Assembly (NCBI GenBank): GCA_023362775.1
Contig: JALMGJ010000061.1
Span: forward strand, 2,118,001 to 2,182,000
From: Charina bottae
Lineage: Eukaryota > Chordata > Lepidosauria > Squamata > Charinaidae
Direction of reading: 5' to 3'
Length of the DNA stretch: 64,000 bases
The translations under genes and the position numbers were made by a program. Under the pieces are notes generated by a model. The model saw only the letters and a list, made by a program, of their open reading frames with translations, did no database searches and was not told the origin of the DNA. Position 1 is the stretch's first letter. Each line of letters begins with the position of its first letter. Shown here one piece after another: positions 54,301-64,000 of the stretch.

Positions 54301-57300
54301 ACCATATTCAGGAAAGCCAGACACAAAAGGTTTATCAACTTGTGGCTTGTAAGACAGGCAAACCAAAAACAGACCATGGATAAATCTCTTTGGGATTGTT
54401 TAACTGTGTCATAATGAGATGCTTGGCAAGTTTCCATCTGCTGAGGCAAGACAGTAGCCCTACGATTTTGGTCTGCTGTGTAATAATATGTATTTTGTTT
54501 TGGGACTAGAAATCACTTTTTCATGTCATCTAATTGCAAAAATTTTGTGTGTGCATTTTTTTTATTTTTTGTGTTTTGTTCTTTAAATGCGGGACAAAGA
54601 TGGTTTTGGATTTAGTTGATAAGCTTGGTCCATAAAATGGATCATTTCAAGAGACTGCCATAGATCTATTAATCTGTTCGCCTGTGGTTAGATCAGGGAT
54701 CACTGGGGATATAAATCATGTAAACGTTACAGTGCTCAAAATTACTTGGATTGTAATATGAAGCGTCTTCGGACAACGCTGGCTCTTCGGCTAACAAACG
54801 GAGATGAGCACCGGCCCCTAGAGTCGGACACGACTGCACAAATGTGCAGGGGGAACCTTTACCTTACCTTAATATTGGCATTAGAGATAATCTTTTTCTT
54901 TTTGACAGTATGAAGAACTGATGGAAGCTTTCAAAAGCTTACATAAAGAATGTGAACAGCTCAAGACATCTGGCTTTTCAACTGCAGAAATAAGAAGGGT
55001 AAAAAAAATGTTGAGATTTCTAAACAGGTGTTTGAGGGCAGATGCCACAGTGACATCAAATGTGTCATGATGTCATTCAGGAAATGATGCACATGATGTA
55101 ATTTGCATCCAACATGTGATATCATTTTGCAACTTACATCAATATGTCATGACGTGTATGGTGTCACTTGCCCCCCACCTCTCCCCACAAATGCCCATAT
55201 TTTTCAATTTTTGGGAATTGATTATGTTGTTTACAAAATTGCAGTGTTAAGAAAATAGTTCCATTTCAGATAGCTGAATGTTTAAAAATATATCTAAGCC
55301 AGCACTACCACAACACTTGCTCTGAAAATGAACATAAAACTTCCATAAATTAAATAGGTAAAGCTGCTTTGGTCGTACCTGGACATCTAGCTCAGAAATA
55401 TTTTACAAGCCTGCTTGCCAGTTCATAACTACTTGGTTGCCTGAATTCAGTACTAATTGAGAATTGAGGCCCCTGAGAATTTGTATGTCAGATGTCTTGG
55501 TGCAATTTGTGCACCTCGACAAATTCTATAACGTAAGACCTGTCCTCCTTTGAATACATTGACGTGATTCTAAGTAGCACACCTAAAGTAATAGGATTGG
55601 AATCCTGAGCGGAATTCACTCGGTCACATTGATACTCTCATTGTAGGAATTTCTGATTTGCAGGGCTAGGTGTCCCTTCGCTTTTACAGTGTGATGCTGA
55701 TTTGTGTCTGTGTCACTACTAGGATATCACAGCAATGGAAGAGGAGAAGGATCAGCTGATGAAGCGAGTGGAGCGGCTGAAGAAGCGGGTAAGTGGGAGG
55801 ATCATCGCCCTTGGCTCGCAAGTGTCACTGGGGAATGCAAACAGGAATTAAGGTTTACATGCTGCGAGCCTGGAGAAGGAATCAGATGGCTCACAGGAGG
55901 AAAGGGGATCGCCTTCAGGCAGGGCTCCAGAACTTCTAAAGGCCTTGAGCCTGACACTGAGGCGACAGCTCCGCAAAGTGTTTAGTACGGGAAGGAAGCA
56001 TGGTGTGAACGTGCGAGACACACAATCGCTCTGATGGATTTCTCGGCTCACTTGCTCCGCTGGTCCCCTCTTTCCAAAGGTGGAGACGGTGCAGAACCAT
56101 CAGCGGATGCTTGAGATGGCACGGCAGCTTAGAGTGGAGAAGGAGCGGGAGGAAGCTCTCACCCAGCAGAAGCAAGAACAGAAAAACCAGGTATCTGTAT
56201 AACTGGTCTACTCAAAGCGTGTCGTTACTGGGTTTAGTGCTCCCAACAAACACTGCTTTTTAGGTTGCGGAGAAAGTAGGGGCTCACGTTAATCCCCTCC
56301 TGCTTCCCCATACCAGACCCTGTGGGGGGCATTTGCCTTGCTTGCCAACCTCTGGAGAATCTGCTAGCCGGCAAGCCCCCCGGCCAGCCAGCCAGCCGCT
56401 GAGTTCGAGCGATCCAAGACTCATCTGTAAGAGGCTTCCAGTGGGGCTGCTGGGCTACAGTCAGAGTCAGACTCTGGAATGTCTCTTTGAGATGACAGGT
56501 TAATGGTGTTTCTCAACCTTAGCAACTTTAAGACGTGTGGACTTCAACTCCCAGAATTCCCCAGCCAGCTTATGCTTATGCTGGCTGGGGAATTCTGGGA
56601 GTTGAAGTCCACACGTCTTAAAGTTACTAAGGTTGAGAAACACTGCATTAATCACTTGACTTCTCTAGGAGGATTTTCCCAACTGTGTGCTTCGCCAACA
56701 TAATATTAACCAAGTCCCTCCAAAACATGCTGCCCAGAGTTGGCACAACAGGTGGACCCTTTGTCTTGCCAGATCTGCCATTTGAGTGCCCTCTGATTCC
56801 TCGGAGGAACAGAGAGCTCCTTGTGTGTGTTCTCCATCTATTTAGCAGGCTTTTCACAGACATTTCCTCCTTGTTTTGCATGAAGCTGTCTATTTCCAAA
56901 GAACCAGGCGGACGAATAACCCCCCTGTGCACATTTTTCAGCTCTTTCATGCAGAGCAGCGACTCCAGAGAGTCCAACTTCAGTTCAAGGACATGCGTCA
57001 TGCAGCCGTGGATTCAAAGCCAGAAAGTAAGTAGGAGACTTCAATTTTTTCCCCCTCTGCCTTCTGGTCTTCTGTCAAAAACATGGACTTTTTTTTTTTT
57101 AAGCAAAAGCTATAATTTATACCCTTCTGAATTTACATTTTCATTTTCCGGGTTTGGCCTGATGCAAATTCACAACTTTCTAAGATTTCTATTTCTGTTC
57201 GCCTCAGAAAATACAAATTAGTAGGGTCTTTTTAAAGACCAATCAGATTGGTCTGCTGAAAGACAGCATGTTATACTATTTTTAAAACTTAAGCCCTGAA

Positions 57301-60300
57301 TATTGTCTTTCCTCTTGGGTTATAGCAGGCCTGCATAGTTTACCTCTGCGTAAGCTACACTAAGATACATAGGTCTTTCCTGCTAAGAACTGATGACATC
57401 GGCTGTTGACAGAGTTGAATAACAGTGAATGATGGTTCGTCTAAGATTAAGTACTTTGAAGACTTGTGGCTTTTCAGTCGGAGTGTTCTAAGTTATCACT
57501 GTGGATAGGCACAAGGTTGGGAAGCCTGGTTGAGATCCCAATTAGCCTTTGAGTTTGCTAAGAAGCTCTATTACAACAGGGGAATGAGTTTGCAGTCTTC
57601 ATACTGTTTATTTTTTGGCAAGCCCAGGCTATATGCTGTCTTTGTTGGAGAGTAATTCAGAAGAGTGCAGTCAGAAGCCCCAAATCATGCATTAGGCCTC
57701 ATTCTGCTGCAGAATCCCTTTCCTGGCAAAAGTGCAAATCACTGATGTTTATGGTATCAACAGAATGACTTAAATCTTTGGTCCTTGGCTCTGTTGATAT
57801 CAACACGAGGATTAGAAGAATTAGCTTCAAGAATGCCGAAGCCAAAAAAATCAATACCCGGTTCCAGTTATTTTACAGACTGTTGACAGGAGCCTTTTCT
57901 AATATTATCAACAAGTGACTTCTGCATTTGAAATCCGTGAAAACAGCAAGTGCCTGTTCTCTTCAGAAAGAGAGTTTCAGTTTAAGTAGTCTTCTAAAGA
58001 GGGCCTGGAGAATTATGCTGACCTGCATTGATGACTTTAACCTTCCCTGTCTCTGTTCCCCAGCATTTGAAGCTTCACCTGATTTTTTTTTTAACAACTT
58101 GCAATAACATTTGTAGCAGCATAGAAGTCAGGTATAATCAATTTGCTAAGTTTTGCATAGTAATCATGCAACCGACTGTTTGTCCCTTGCCCCCCTCTGC
58201 AGATAGTTATGCACCTTACAGCCTTACTATAGCAGAGGCTAGGCGTTGTGTTGGGTGGAACTGTGCTGCCATGTGAACCAATGTGTGAGTTTCAAACCCA
58301 TGTTTGCCAGTGGAGGGCAATGCAAGGCACGGAACATTCTTCCAGATTGGGTTTGTTTCTAGTGTCAGACCAGATTGGAACTGGAGAAGCATTGCAAGCG
58401 TCCCATGGGAGCTGAGATTTGGGAGGGAGGCAGATTGATAGCAGAAAGGATTAACACTGGATTGGGACCCCCATGCTTGCTTGATCATATTTAGTCCTGC
58501 CCTGAAATTTCATTATGAAATTTAATTTCATTTGTGTACATTTCCACGAACATCATATTTTCTAGATTATAAACATGAGTCCTAATAGATTTATATTCTA
58601 TTAGATATTCTATTTATATTTATAGCTGGCTGGGTGACCTTGGGCCAGTCACTCACTCTCAGCCCAACTCACCTCACAGGGTTGCTGTTGTGGGGAAAAT
58701 AGGAGGAGGAAGGAGTATTAGGTATGTTCGCCGCCTTGAGTTATTTATAAAAATAATAAAGGCGGGATAAAAATTAATTAATTAATTAATTAAATATTCC
58801 ACTTTTTCTCTGAGCATTCAAAGTGGTGTACTACTGTATTGGTGGCTTTTTGTCCTGTTTTGTACACAAATTAAAAGCATTCTCAAGGGCCTTAAGTCTC
58901 AGGAGAGAAGTGCTATTTAACCCGAACTGAACTGCAGGCGATTTTATTGAGACGAGTACATCTTTCCCTTTCTGGCTAGAGCAAGTTCCTTAGTGCTTCT
59001 TCACAAAAAAAAATCTGTCTGTTTCCCCATGTGTGAGCAGATCACTAACCTGCCCGCCCTCCCTCCCTCCCTCCCTCCCTCCCTCCCTTCCTTCCTTCCT
59101 TCCTTCCTTCCTTCCTTCCTTCCTTCCTTTCCTGTAAGAAGAAAAACATCCAGTGGGGAAAAAAACGCTCTGGATGAATATGTGAAAATACCACAGCCTT
59201 TCGCACGTAGTGATGCCATTGGCAAAATGGCACTCAAGGGAGCTTATGCCCTGGGCCAAGTACACCGTGCAGTGTCTGGGCTCAGACACTCTATAAAGAA
59301 ACCTGAAAAGAAAAAGATTATGAAGGATAATAGAAAGCCCTAAAGGGCACTTTATTTTTTCTCCTCTAGCCTACTTTCAAAAGGCAAGATTCTTTGAAGA
59401 AGTTCAGTCGGACGGGGGGGGGGGGATAACGGCAGCTTTTTGTCCCCAAGAGGCTAATCTCACAGGGTCTGAAGTGTGCGGTTTTCAGAGTAGACCCTCC
59501 CTGTTCTTGCAGGCTGTGAGGTTCCCGTGCTTAGGACAAATGTTGGTCATTATCCAGTGACCCTGCTTTGTGTTGGTGGGACCATTAAACACACAAAAGT
59601 ACAAAAGTTGAAAAGAGCTGCTATGTCCACCCTAACGAAGCAGAGAACAACTTAACCTAGGCCAGTGTTTCTCAACCTTGGCAACTTGAAGATGTGTGGA
59701 CTTCAACTCCCAGAATTCCCCAGCCAACGTTGGCTGGGGAATTCTGGGAGTTGAAGTCCACACATCTTCAAGTTGCCAAGGTTGAGAAACACTGGAATTT
59801 TCTAGACTGAAAATTCTTCTTACATCTTATATCCCTGTGCAGGAAAAAAGAGAGGAAAAAATGACATCTTTTTCTACAAGAATCTGTATGCTTTGGGGTT
59901 TCTCCAGCTCACTTTTTGTATGCTAATGTGCTGTATATTTATCCCTGTACACTGTAAATTGAAACACAGGGGACTCCCTCCTCATTGGTTCCCACAGAAA
60001 TTAATGCAATGTGCTGCTAAATAGCTTGATCTAAATTACAGTTATTACAGCACGACGCTAAATGGCCCTTCTCCTCCCTTTGTTTAGACACATGTGGATG
60101 TGATGGTTTTGTTCTGTTTTGTTGTTCAGGCTTAATGAAGAGTCTAGAAGAGGAGACAAAGTTCAATACATACTTGGTCTCCGAGAAATTTCCTAGAGAG
60201 CTGGAAGCAAAGAAACAGTCGTTGTACCTTTTGCAAAAAGTGGTGGCCGAGCCAGCCATGGGCCAGTCGGATCTCAACGAGCTTGAATCCAAAGTATGTT

Positions 60301-62170
60301 GGCAGGGGAAAAAAAAAACCAACTGGCAAATGTACCATTTTGAAGACCGCCTGAGAGCAGGGTTGAGAACCATGATCTGCAGGAGCTAATGGCAACGGAT
60401 TGCTTTTTCGGGTGGCTTGACAGGATGGCTGGTCTTTTAACTGGGTTTGGGCAATAAACCCCACCATCCCCAGCCAGCGCGAGTTAGTGCTGTTGCTCAA
60501 CGTACCGTGTGGAGGAATCCCATTGGGGCTGAGGCTTTAGTTTTGAACTCCGCTGGCTCAGGAGACCCAAATCGGCTGAATTTCGTTCTGACTCAAGGCC
60601 ACTCGAGCTGCAGAGGCTATCGACCATAGTCCAGTGTTGTATTTTTCAGGGGGGCTCTAGCCAGATGGCCCTGGGATGCCCACCTGTGGGAGGGGAGGGC
60701 GAGAGTGGACATATTCAAAGTAGTCAAAGCCTTTGTCATGCTGGCTGGGAAGTATGGGAGTTGTGATCCATTCCATTCTGAAGGCACCAGGTTAGAGTAA
60801 GATGACCTAATGTCAGACCTCTTTGACAACTGCCCAGCCATTGTCCAGATGCCCTGAAATAGATGGCTGGGGTTATCTCAGGATAAGGTTGGCCTCCCTG
60901 GAGATTATCCCAGGGGACCCCTTTCACATTCAGGAGTTGGAACGACAAAAGTTCCTTTGACCCAACGTCCTCATTCATGAAACACCAGAAGAATGCAGAG
61001 TCCATTTACTCCCTCTGTGAAATAAATACGTGAATAAATATCCATATCCAGAGTTCCCTTGCGGGGAGATGGAGCGGTATATAAATTGAAACATAAATAA
61101 ATAAATAAATTTCCTTATTAGCAAAACCCCCAAAGAACAGTTGGTAGTTAATGTGCTCCCAGGCTGCTTATTTTTAGTAAAATGTAACCTTGAGTCAGAA
61201 GCAAAGTAACAGGTATTGGTGACGGTACCTTTCATGGTCTGGCCAGCTGCTTGAGGAGAAGGACCGTGAGCTGGAGTGAAATAGGGAGATTTACAGGTGT
61301 GGCTTGGTCTTGTTTCCTGCCAATAAAATGCCTTGATTTCTATAGTGCCAGACCATTCCAGAAAAGTAGGAATGAAAGAGAAAGATCTTTGATGTACCTT
61401 TACTTCAAAAGCTAAATCACAACAGACAGAGGTTTTAAACGTATGAATTTGGTTATAAAACTTGAGAGGGTCTTGGAGCCAGTCTCGGTTATTTTAGTAG
61501 GTAATATGATGGCTTTTGTTTTTATTTGCAGTCCCACTGCAGCCGCCTCACAATGTATTTTTTGAACCACCAGTTTGAGCAACTGACCAGCATAATGAAT
61601 AATGAATCATTATTACATGTATATTTGCTTTTAAGGCGCCACAAGACTGTTTTTTGATAGAATATAGGCAAGTTTAGGTGATGAGTGCCTGCCTGTTCAC
61701 TGAATGTGTGTAAGCAGAGGCTGAGCCGGCACCTGTCTGGGATTTTAACCTGGATTCCTGTCCTGAAGAAGTGGTTGGACTGAGTGGCCGAACAGCCCTG
61801 GGATTTTGGCTTAAATTGCTTGCTCACCGACAAGAGGTTTAAGCGCTGAAAAGGACACCGAAATAAAAACAAGTGGTTGCCATTTGCTATTTTAAAACTC
61901 ATGGTGTAATTTTAGAAGAGTTACTCAAAATTCCAGAATCTGTATTTTAGAACCTAGATGTAACACTGCCTCATCTGAATCCATCATTGAGATGTTAACC
62001 TATTTCTGGAACTCGCTTCTGTCTGCAAATCTGGTGCCTTTATTGCCCTGTTCTCAAATGTTTTCTCATTCCAGATAAAAGAGGTCAATGCACAAATCAA
62101 TCAGTTAATTGAGAAGAGGATGATGAAATACGAACCCGTCGATAGTAAATTTTCAATGTATCGGCAGCAG
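51196..62170 (+). CDS. IFT81: IFT81, intraflagellar transport 81 (first 9 coding exons; truncated by window)
   Basis: Core subunit of the IFT-B1 complex, which carries tubulin and other cargo along cilia; with IFT74 it binds tubulin. The nine exons give 1,041 bases, 347 codons in one frame, about half of the 676-residue human protein. Residues 1 to about 125 form the calponin-homology-like tubulin-binding domain ([44 protein letters not shown]). From about 140 on the sequence is long coiled coil, rich in Glu, Lys and Gln. The start ATG has A at -3 and G at +4. The remaining exons lie beyond position 64000. Confidence 0.96.
51730..51945 (+). mobile_element. CR1 LINE 3' end
   Basis: AGGAAAGACTTCCTGATGGT...GGAACAGCCTGCC...GGCTGGACTAGATGATCCTT then CCTTTCCAGC and TTCTGATTC, the classic CR1 3' end. 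In IFT81 intron 2. Confidence 0.85.
52356..52459 (+). CDS. IFT81: IFT81 exon 3
   Basis: 104 bases: [34 protein letters not shown] plus two bases. The acceptor tract is weak, but the alignment and donor (TT|GTAAGT) are clear. Confidence 0.94.
52470..52570 (-). mobile_element. LINE 3' tail remnant
   Basis: AATAATTTATTTAATGTATATGC then CCCAACTCCCAGAGACTCTGAAC; a degenerate reversed LINE tail directly after the IFT81 exon 3 donor. Confidence 0.5.
54095..54275 (+). CDS. IFT81: IFT81 exon 4
   Basis: 181 bases: (L)[50 protein letters not shown] and [10 protein letters not shown]. End of the calponin-homology-like domain. Confidence 0.96.
54760..54870 (+). mobile_element. Sauria-type SINE, 5'-truncated
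   Basis: Only the 3' part (GAAGCGTCTTCGGACAACGC to CCTTTACCTTACC) is present, ending 38 bases before IFT81 exon 5. Confidence 0.85.
54909..54998 (+). CDS. IFT81: IFT81 exon 5
   Basis: 90 bases: [20 protein letters not shown] then [10 protein letters not shown]. The start of the coiled coil. Confidence 0.95.
55723..55788 (+). CDS. IFT81: IFT81 exon 6
   Basis: 66 bases: [18 protein letters not shown] then LKKR. Donor GTAAGT. Confidence 0.95.
56080..56190 (+). CDS. IFT81: IFT81 exon 7
   Basis: 111 bases: [20 protein letters not shown] then [17 protein letters not shown]. Confidence 0.96.
56504..56645. mobile_element. Palindromic hAT MITE, family 1
   Basis: Hairpin around AGCTTATGCTTATGCTGGCT, arms with ACGTGTGGACTTCAACTCCC, in IFT81 intron 7. 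Confidence 0.85.
56942..57026 (+). CDS. IFT81: IFT81 exon 8
   Basis: 85 bases: [20 protein letters not shown] then AAVDSKPE plus one base. Donor AGAAA|GTAAGT. Confidence 0.95.
58620..58796 (+). mobile_element. tRNA-derived SINE remnant with (TTAA)n tail
   Basis: GGCTGGGTGACCTTGGGCCA followed by CTCACCTCACAGGGTTGCTG, a CGCCTTGAGTTATTTATAAA LINE-like tail and (AATT)n. Confidence 0.7.
59057..59130 (+). repeat. (CCCT)n-(CCTT)n microsatellite
   Basis: About seven CCCT units followed by about eleven CCTT units, a pure polypyrimidine strand in IFT81 intron 8. Confidence 0.95.
59663..59794. mobile_element. Palindromic hAT MITE, family 1, near-perfect
   Basis: 132 bases; the arms match almost base for base around the centre CCAACGTTGG. 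High arm identity suggests a young copy or arm conversion. Confidence 0.88.
60130..60293 (+). CDS. IFT81: IFT81 exon 9
   Basis: 164 bases: (S)[35 protein letters not shown] and [19 protein letters not shown]. Confidence 0.96.
60294..62074 (+). other. IFT81: IFT81 intron 9, nothing recognised
   Basis: About 1.8 kb. A short AAAT run lies at about 61093-61110 next to a possible LINE-tail relic. Otherwise no repeats or exons are recognised. Confidence 0.5.
62075..62170 (+). CDS. IFT81: IFT81 exon 10 (last in window)
   Basis: 96 bases: [20 protein letters not shown] then [12 protein letters not shown]. The donor GTAAGA leads into an intron that runs off the window. Nothing coding is seen in 62171-64000. 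Confidence 0.95.
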
Positions 62171-64000
62171 GTAAGAACCAACTCTTCGCAGGACAAGCAT
62201 GTGGAGAGATTGAATATTGCATAGTGGAATTCTAACCTTTGTTAAGTATTGCTGATTTCTTGATGTGGTGGTAATTGTGTTGGTGTGCATCTGATGATTC
62301 CAAAACTGCTAGCCAACAACATACGTAATTTAATGGGTGGGAAAAGAGACGCTTTTGGGGAATGAATGTGACCCGGGGCCTTTTGTTTTCGTGAGCCTTG
62401 TGTTACAAGGTCAAGAATGCTACATAATGTGCTGGTACGAGAGACCAGTTGGCTCCTAATGGAAAGTGCTGACATCCTTTGGAGGAGCCATTCCAGGAAT
62501 CCAGAGCCCCTCACTTAGTCAAAAACAGATGGCGTTCTCTGCCCAGCTCCACAGGACACTTTCCTCGGCTTTACTGGAGCACCCTGTGTGTTTTTAACCC
62601 TATTTGTCACCACGGACGCAGTTTAGAGAGGCAAAGGGCTTGGATAACAGCCAGACTGAATTATTTCAGCCAGACAGAAGGCAAAACGCTGTAAGGGGAG
62701 GCTGCCCTCAAAATTACCCACACAGTGGCAAAGTCCGCCTTTTGAATTGGTAAAGACACCGGGCTTGGGTTTAATGTGAAGATGCTTGTAATATATGTAG
62801 CTGCGGGTTTTGCCTGTAAAATTTACTTCTAATATGTAGTTGCGCCTTGAGCATGATTTGTTCTCGCGTTAGATGTTTACAGAACAGTATGCTATATACT
62901 GTAAAAGATGATATAAAAGGTGCCTGCCTGGGTTTTTATATCTCAGTAAGGCCTAAAGAAAATGAAATGATCCTCCAGCCAGCGGTTTTTGGCACTCAGA
63001 TTTGGCACTGCACATCTGCTCTCTTTGCCATGACCTCCTGCAGACCTCTCATGGAAAGGATTGCAGGCCACCAGCGAGTCCCAGAATGCTAGCTTTTGCA
63101 CATGCAAGATGCAGCCAGTTAAATGCCACAAATGCCTCAAGCAGTTGAGGAAAGGTGGGACGCACATATTTAAATGAACCAATGTGCTTGGTTTACGAGA
63201 ACGAGAGCAGCAGACTGGCGGAAACGGCTAACTGTCAAAATGTGGATGCAGTTTTCCCTGCTAGAATTGGCCTCTGTTCCCATTTTCCAGGGTTGGCTCA
63301 GCTGCCAGCGAAGAACTTGAATATTGCTTTGTGTCTGAAATGGGATTAGTGTTTGGAAAATTATACCGCTTAAAAATAGTACAGTGGGCATCCCTGACAA
63401 TCTTTTATATCAGTCTTCCCCGAAGGTCATGCTGGTGGAGAGTTCTGGGAATTGTAGTCTATCCCATGTGGAGGCCGCTAAAGGTCAAACAAGCGAGTTG
63501 GGACTGGTGATGGCCATCCAGTGTATGTAGTAAAGGAACATTACTGCATCGCTGACTGCAAGGATCTTTTGAAAATGTTGAAAATGTATCTTTGGTGAGA
63601 TACTTCTTTCTGCCTTACTCTGTGTATTACCTATGTATGTGCCTATGCAATATAAGTGTATGCGTCCCAAGGACCCTGTGACCTGCTTATGATTATAATT
63701 ACAGAAAACAGGTTGTACGTTTCCCTGCTGCTCTGAATGGGAAACAGGTTCAAAACATGTCATGTGACCCTGAAGTCAGCATATCTTGGTTTAAAAAACC
63801 CCCAAAACTCAGTCCTACCCAGTACTATAGCTGCAGCCACTTTGCAATCTTTGGCCCACCAAATGGTAACTGTAGCCTTAAAAAGATTCTCCCACCTCAC
63901 CCTGCAGACTATAGGCCGGGATCGAGCTATAAGCAACCACATTTGGAGTTGGGTGAAGGAACAGAATTTCGATTGCCAATGTGGTATACTTGCAGTAAAA
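62171..64000 (+). other. IFT81: IFT81 intron 10 (partial), nothing recognised
   Basis: No splice-flanked reading frame matching the next IFT81 block was found. A short piece near 63440-63470 resembles the MITE core (TTCTGGGAATTGTAG). Confidence 0.5.

Larger units (their letters stand above)
57027..60129 (+). other. IFT81: IFT81 intron 8
   Basis: About 3.1 kb. It holds a SINE remnant (58620-58796), a CCCT/CCTT microsatellite and a near-perfect palindromic MITE (59663-59794). The stretch 57240-58600 shows nothing recognisable. Confidence 0.6.

Overview
This is vertebrate nuclear DNA, almost certainly from a squamate reptile (lizard or snake). It carries intron-split orthologues of vertebrate genes. 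Between them lie Sauria-type tRNA SINEs, a Bov-B LINE 3' end, CR1-like LINE tails, many palindromic hAT MITEs and long microsatellites. I cannot name the species.

Layout. Positions 1-660 hold a LINE 3' end. CAMKK2 (+) runs from a CCAAT-rich promoter and non-coding first exon (about 1010-1269) through 15 coding exons (7875-20511) to a likely poly(A) signal at 21773. P2RX4 (-) meets it tail to tail, with eleven firm coding exons (23951-33151) and one candidate last exon (23485-23544). P2RX7 (-) lies just upstream of P2RX4 in tandem, with thirteen coding exons (35660-47508). IFT81 (+) starts head to head with P2RX7 at a CpG-rich promoter near 49.5 kb that holds an RFX X-box. Its first nine coding exons (51196-62170) are here and the rest lies beyond the right edge. 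I rebuilt every exon by hand from splice sites, reading phase and family alignment; the three complete or near-complete reading frames close without a frameshift.

How the genes relate. CAMKK2 is a calcium/calmodulin-activated kinase that phosphorylates AMPK, CaMKI and CaMKIV. P2RX4 and P2RX7 are paralogous ATP-gated cation channels that admit calcium, so three of the four genes act in calcium signalling. IFT81 is an intraflagellar transport subunit and a syntenic neighbour only.

The intergenic and intronic DNA is rich in mobile elements. Several insertions can be delimited exactly by target-site duplications: three Sauria SINEs (12-13 bp), two inverted-repeat elements with 14-bp duplications and a hammerhead-like core, two GC-rich hAT elements with perfect 8-bp duplications in introns of P2RX4 and P2RX7, and many hAT MITEs. 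There are also two LTRs of one endogenous retrovirus family, the fused ends of a possible R4/Dong-like LINE, and a Tigger-like TA-flanked element.

The points most worth a second look are the shortened, cysteine-poor juxtamembrane segment of P2X7, the hammerhead-like elements with 14-bp duplications, the TAATG overlap between an upstream ORF and the CAMKK2 start, and the IFT81 X-box. I saw no single wholly new gene system.
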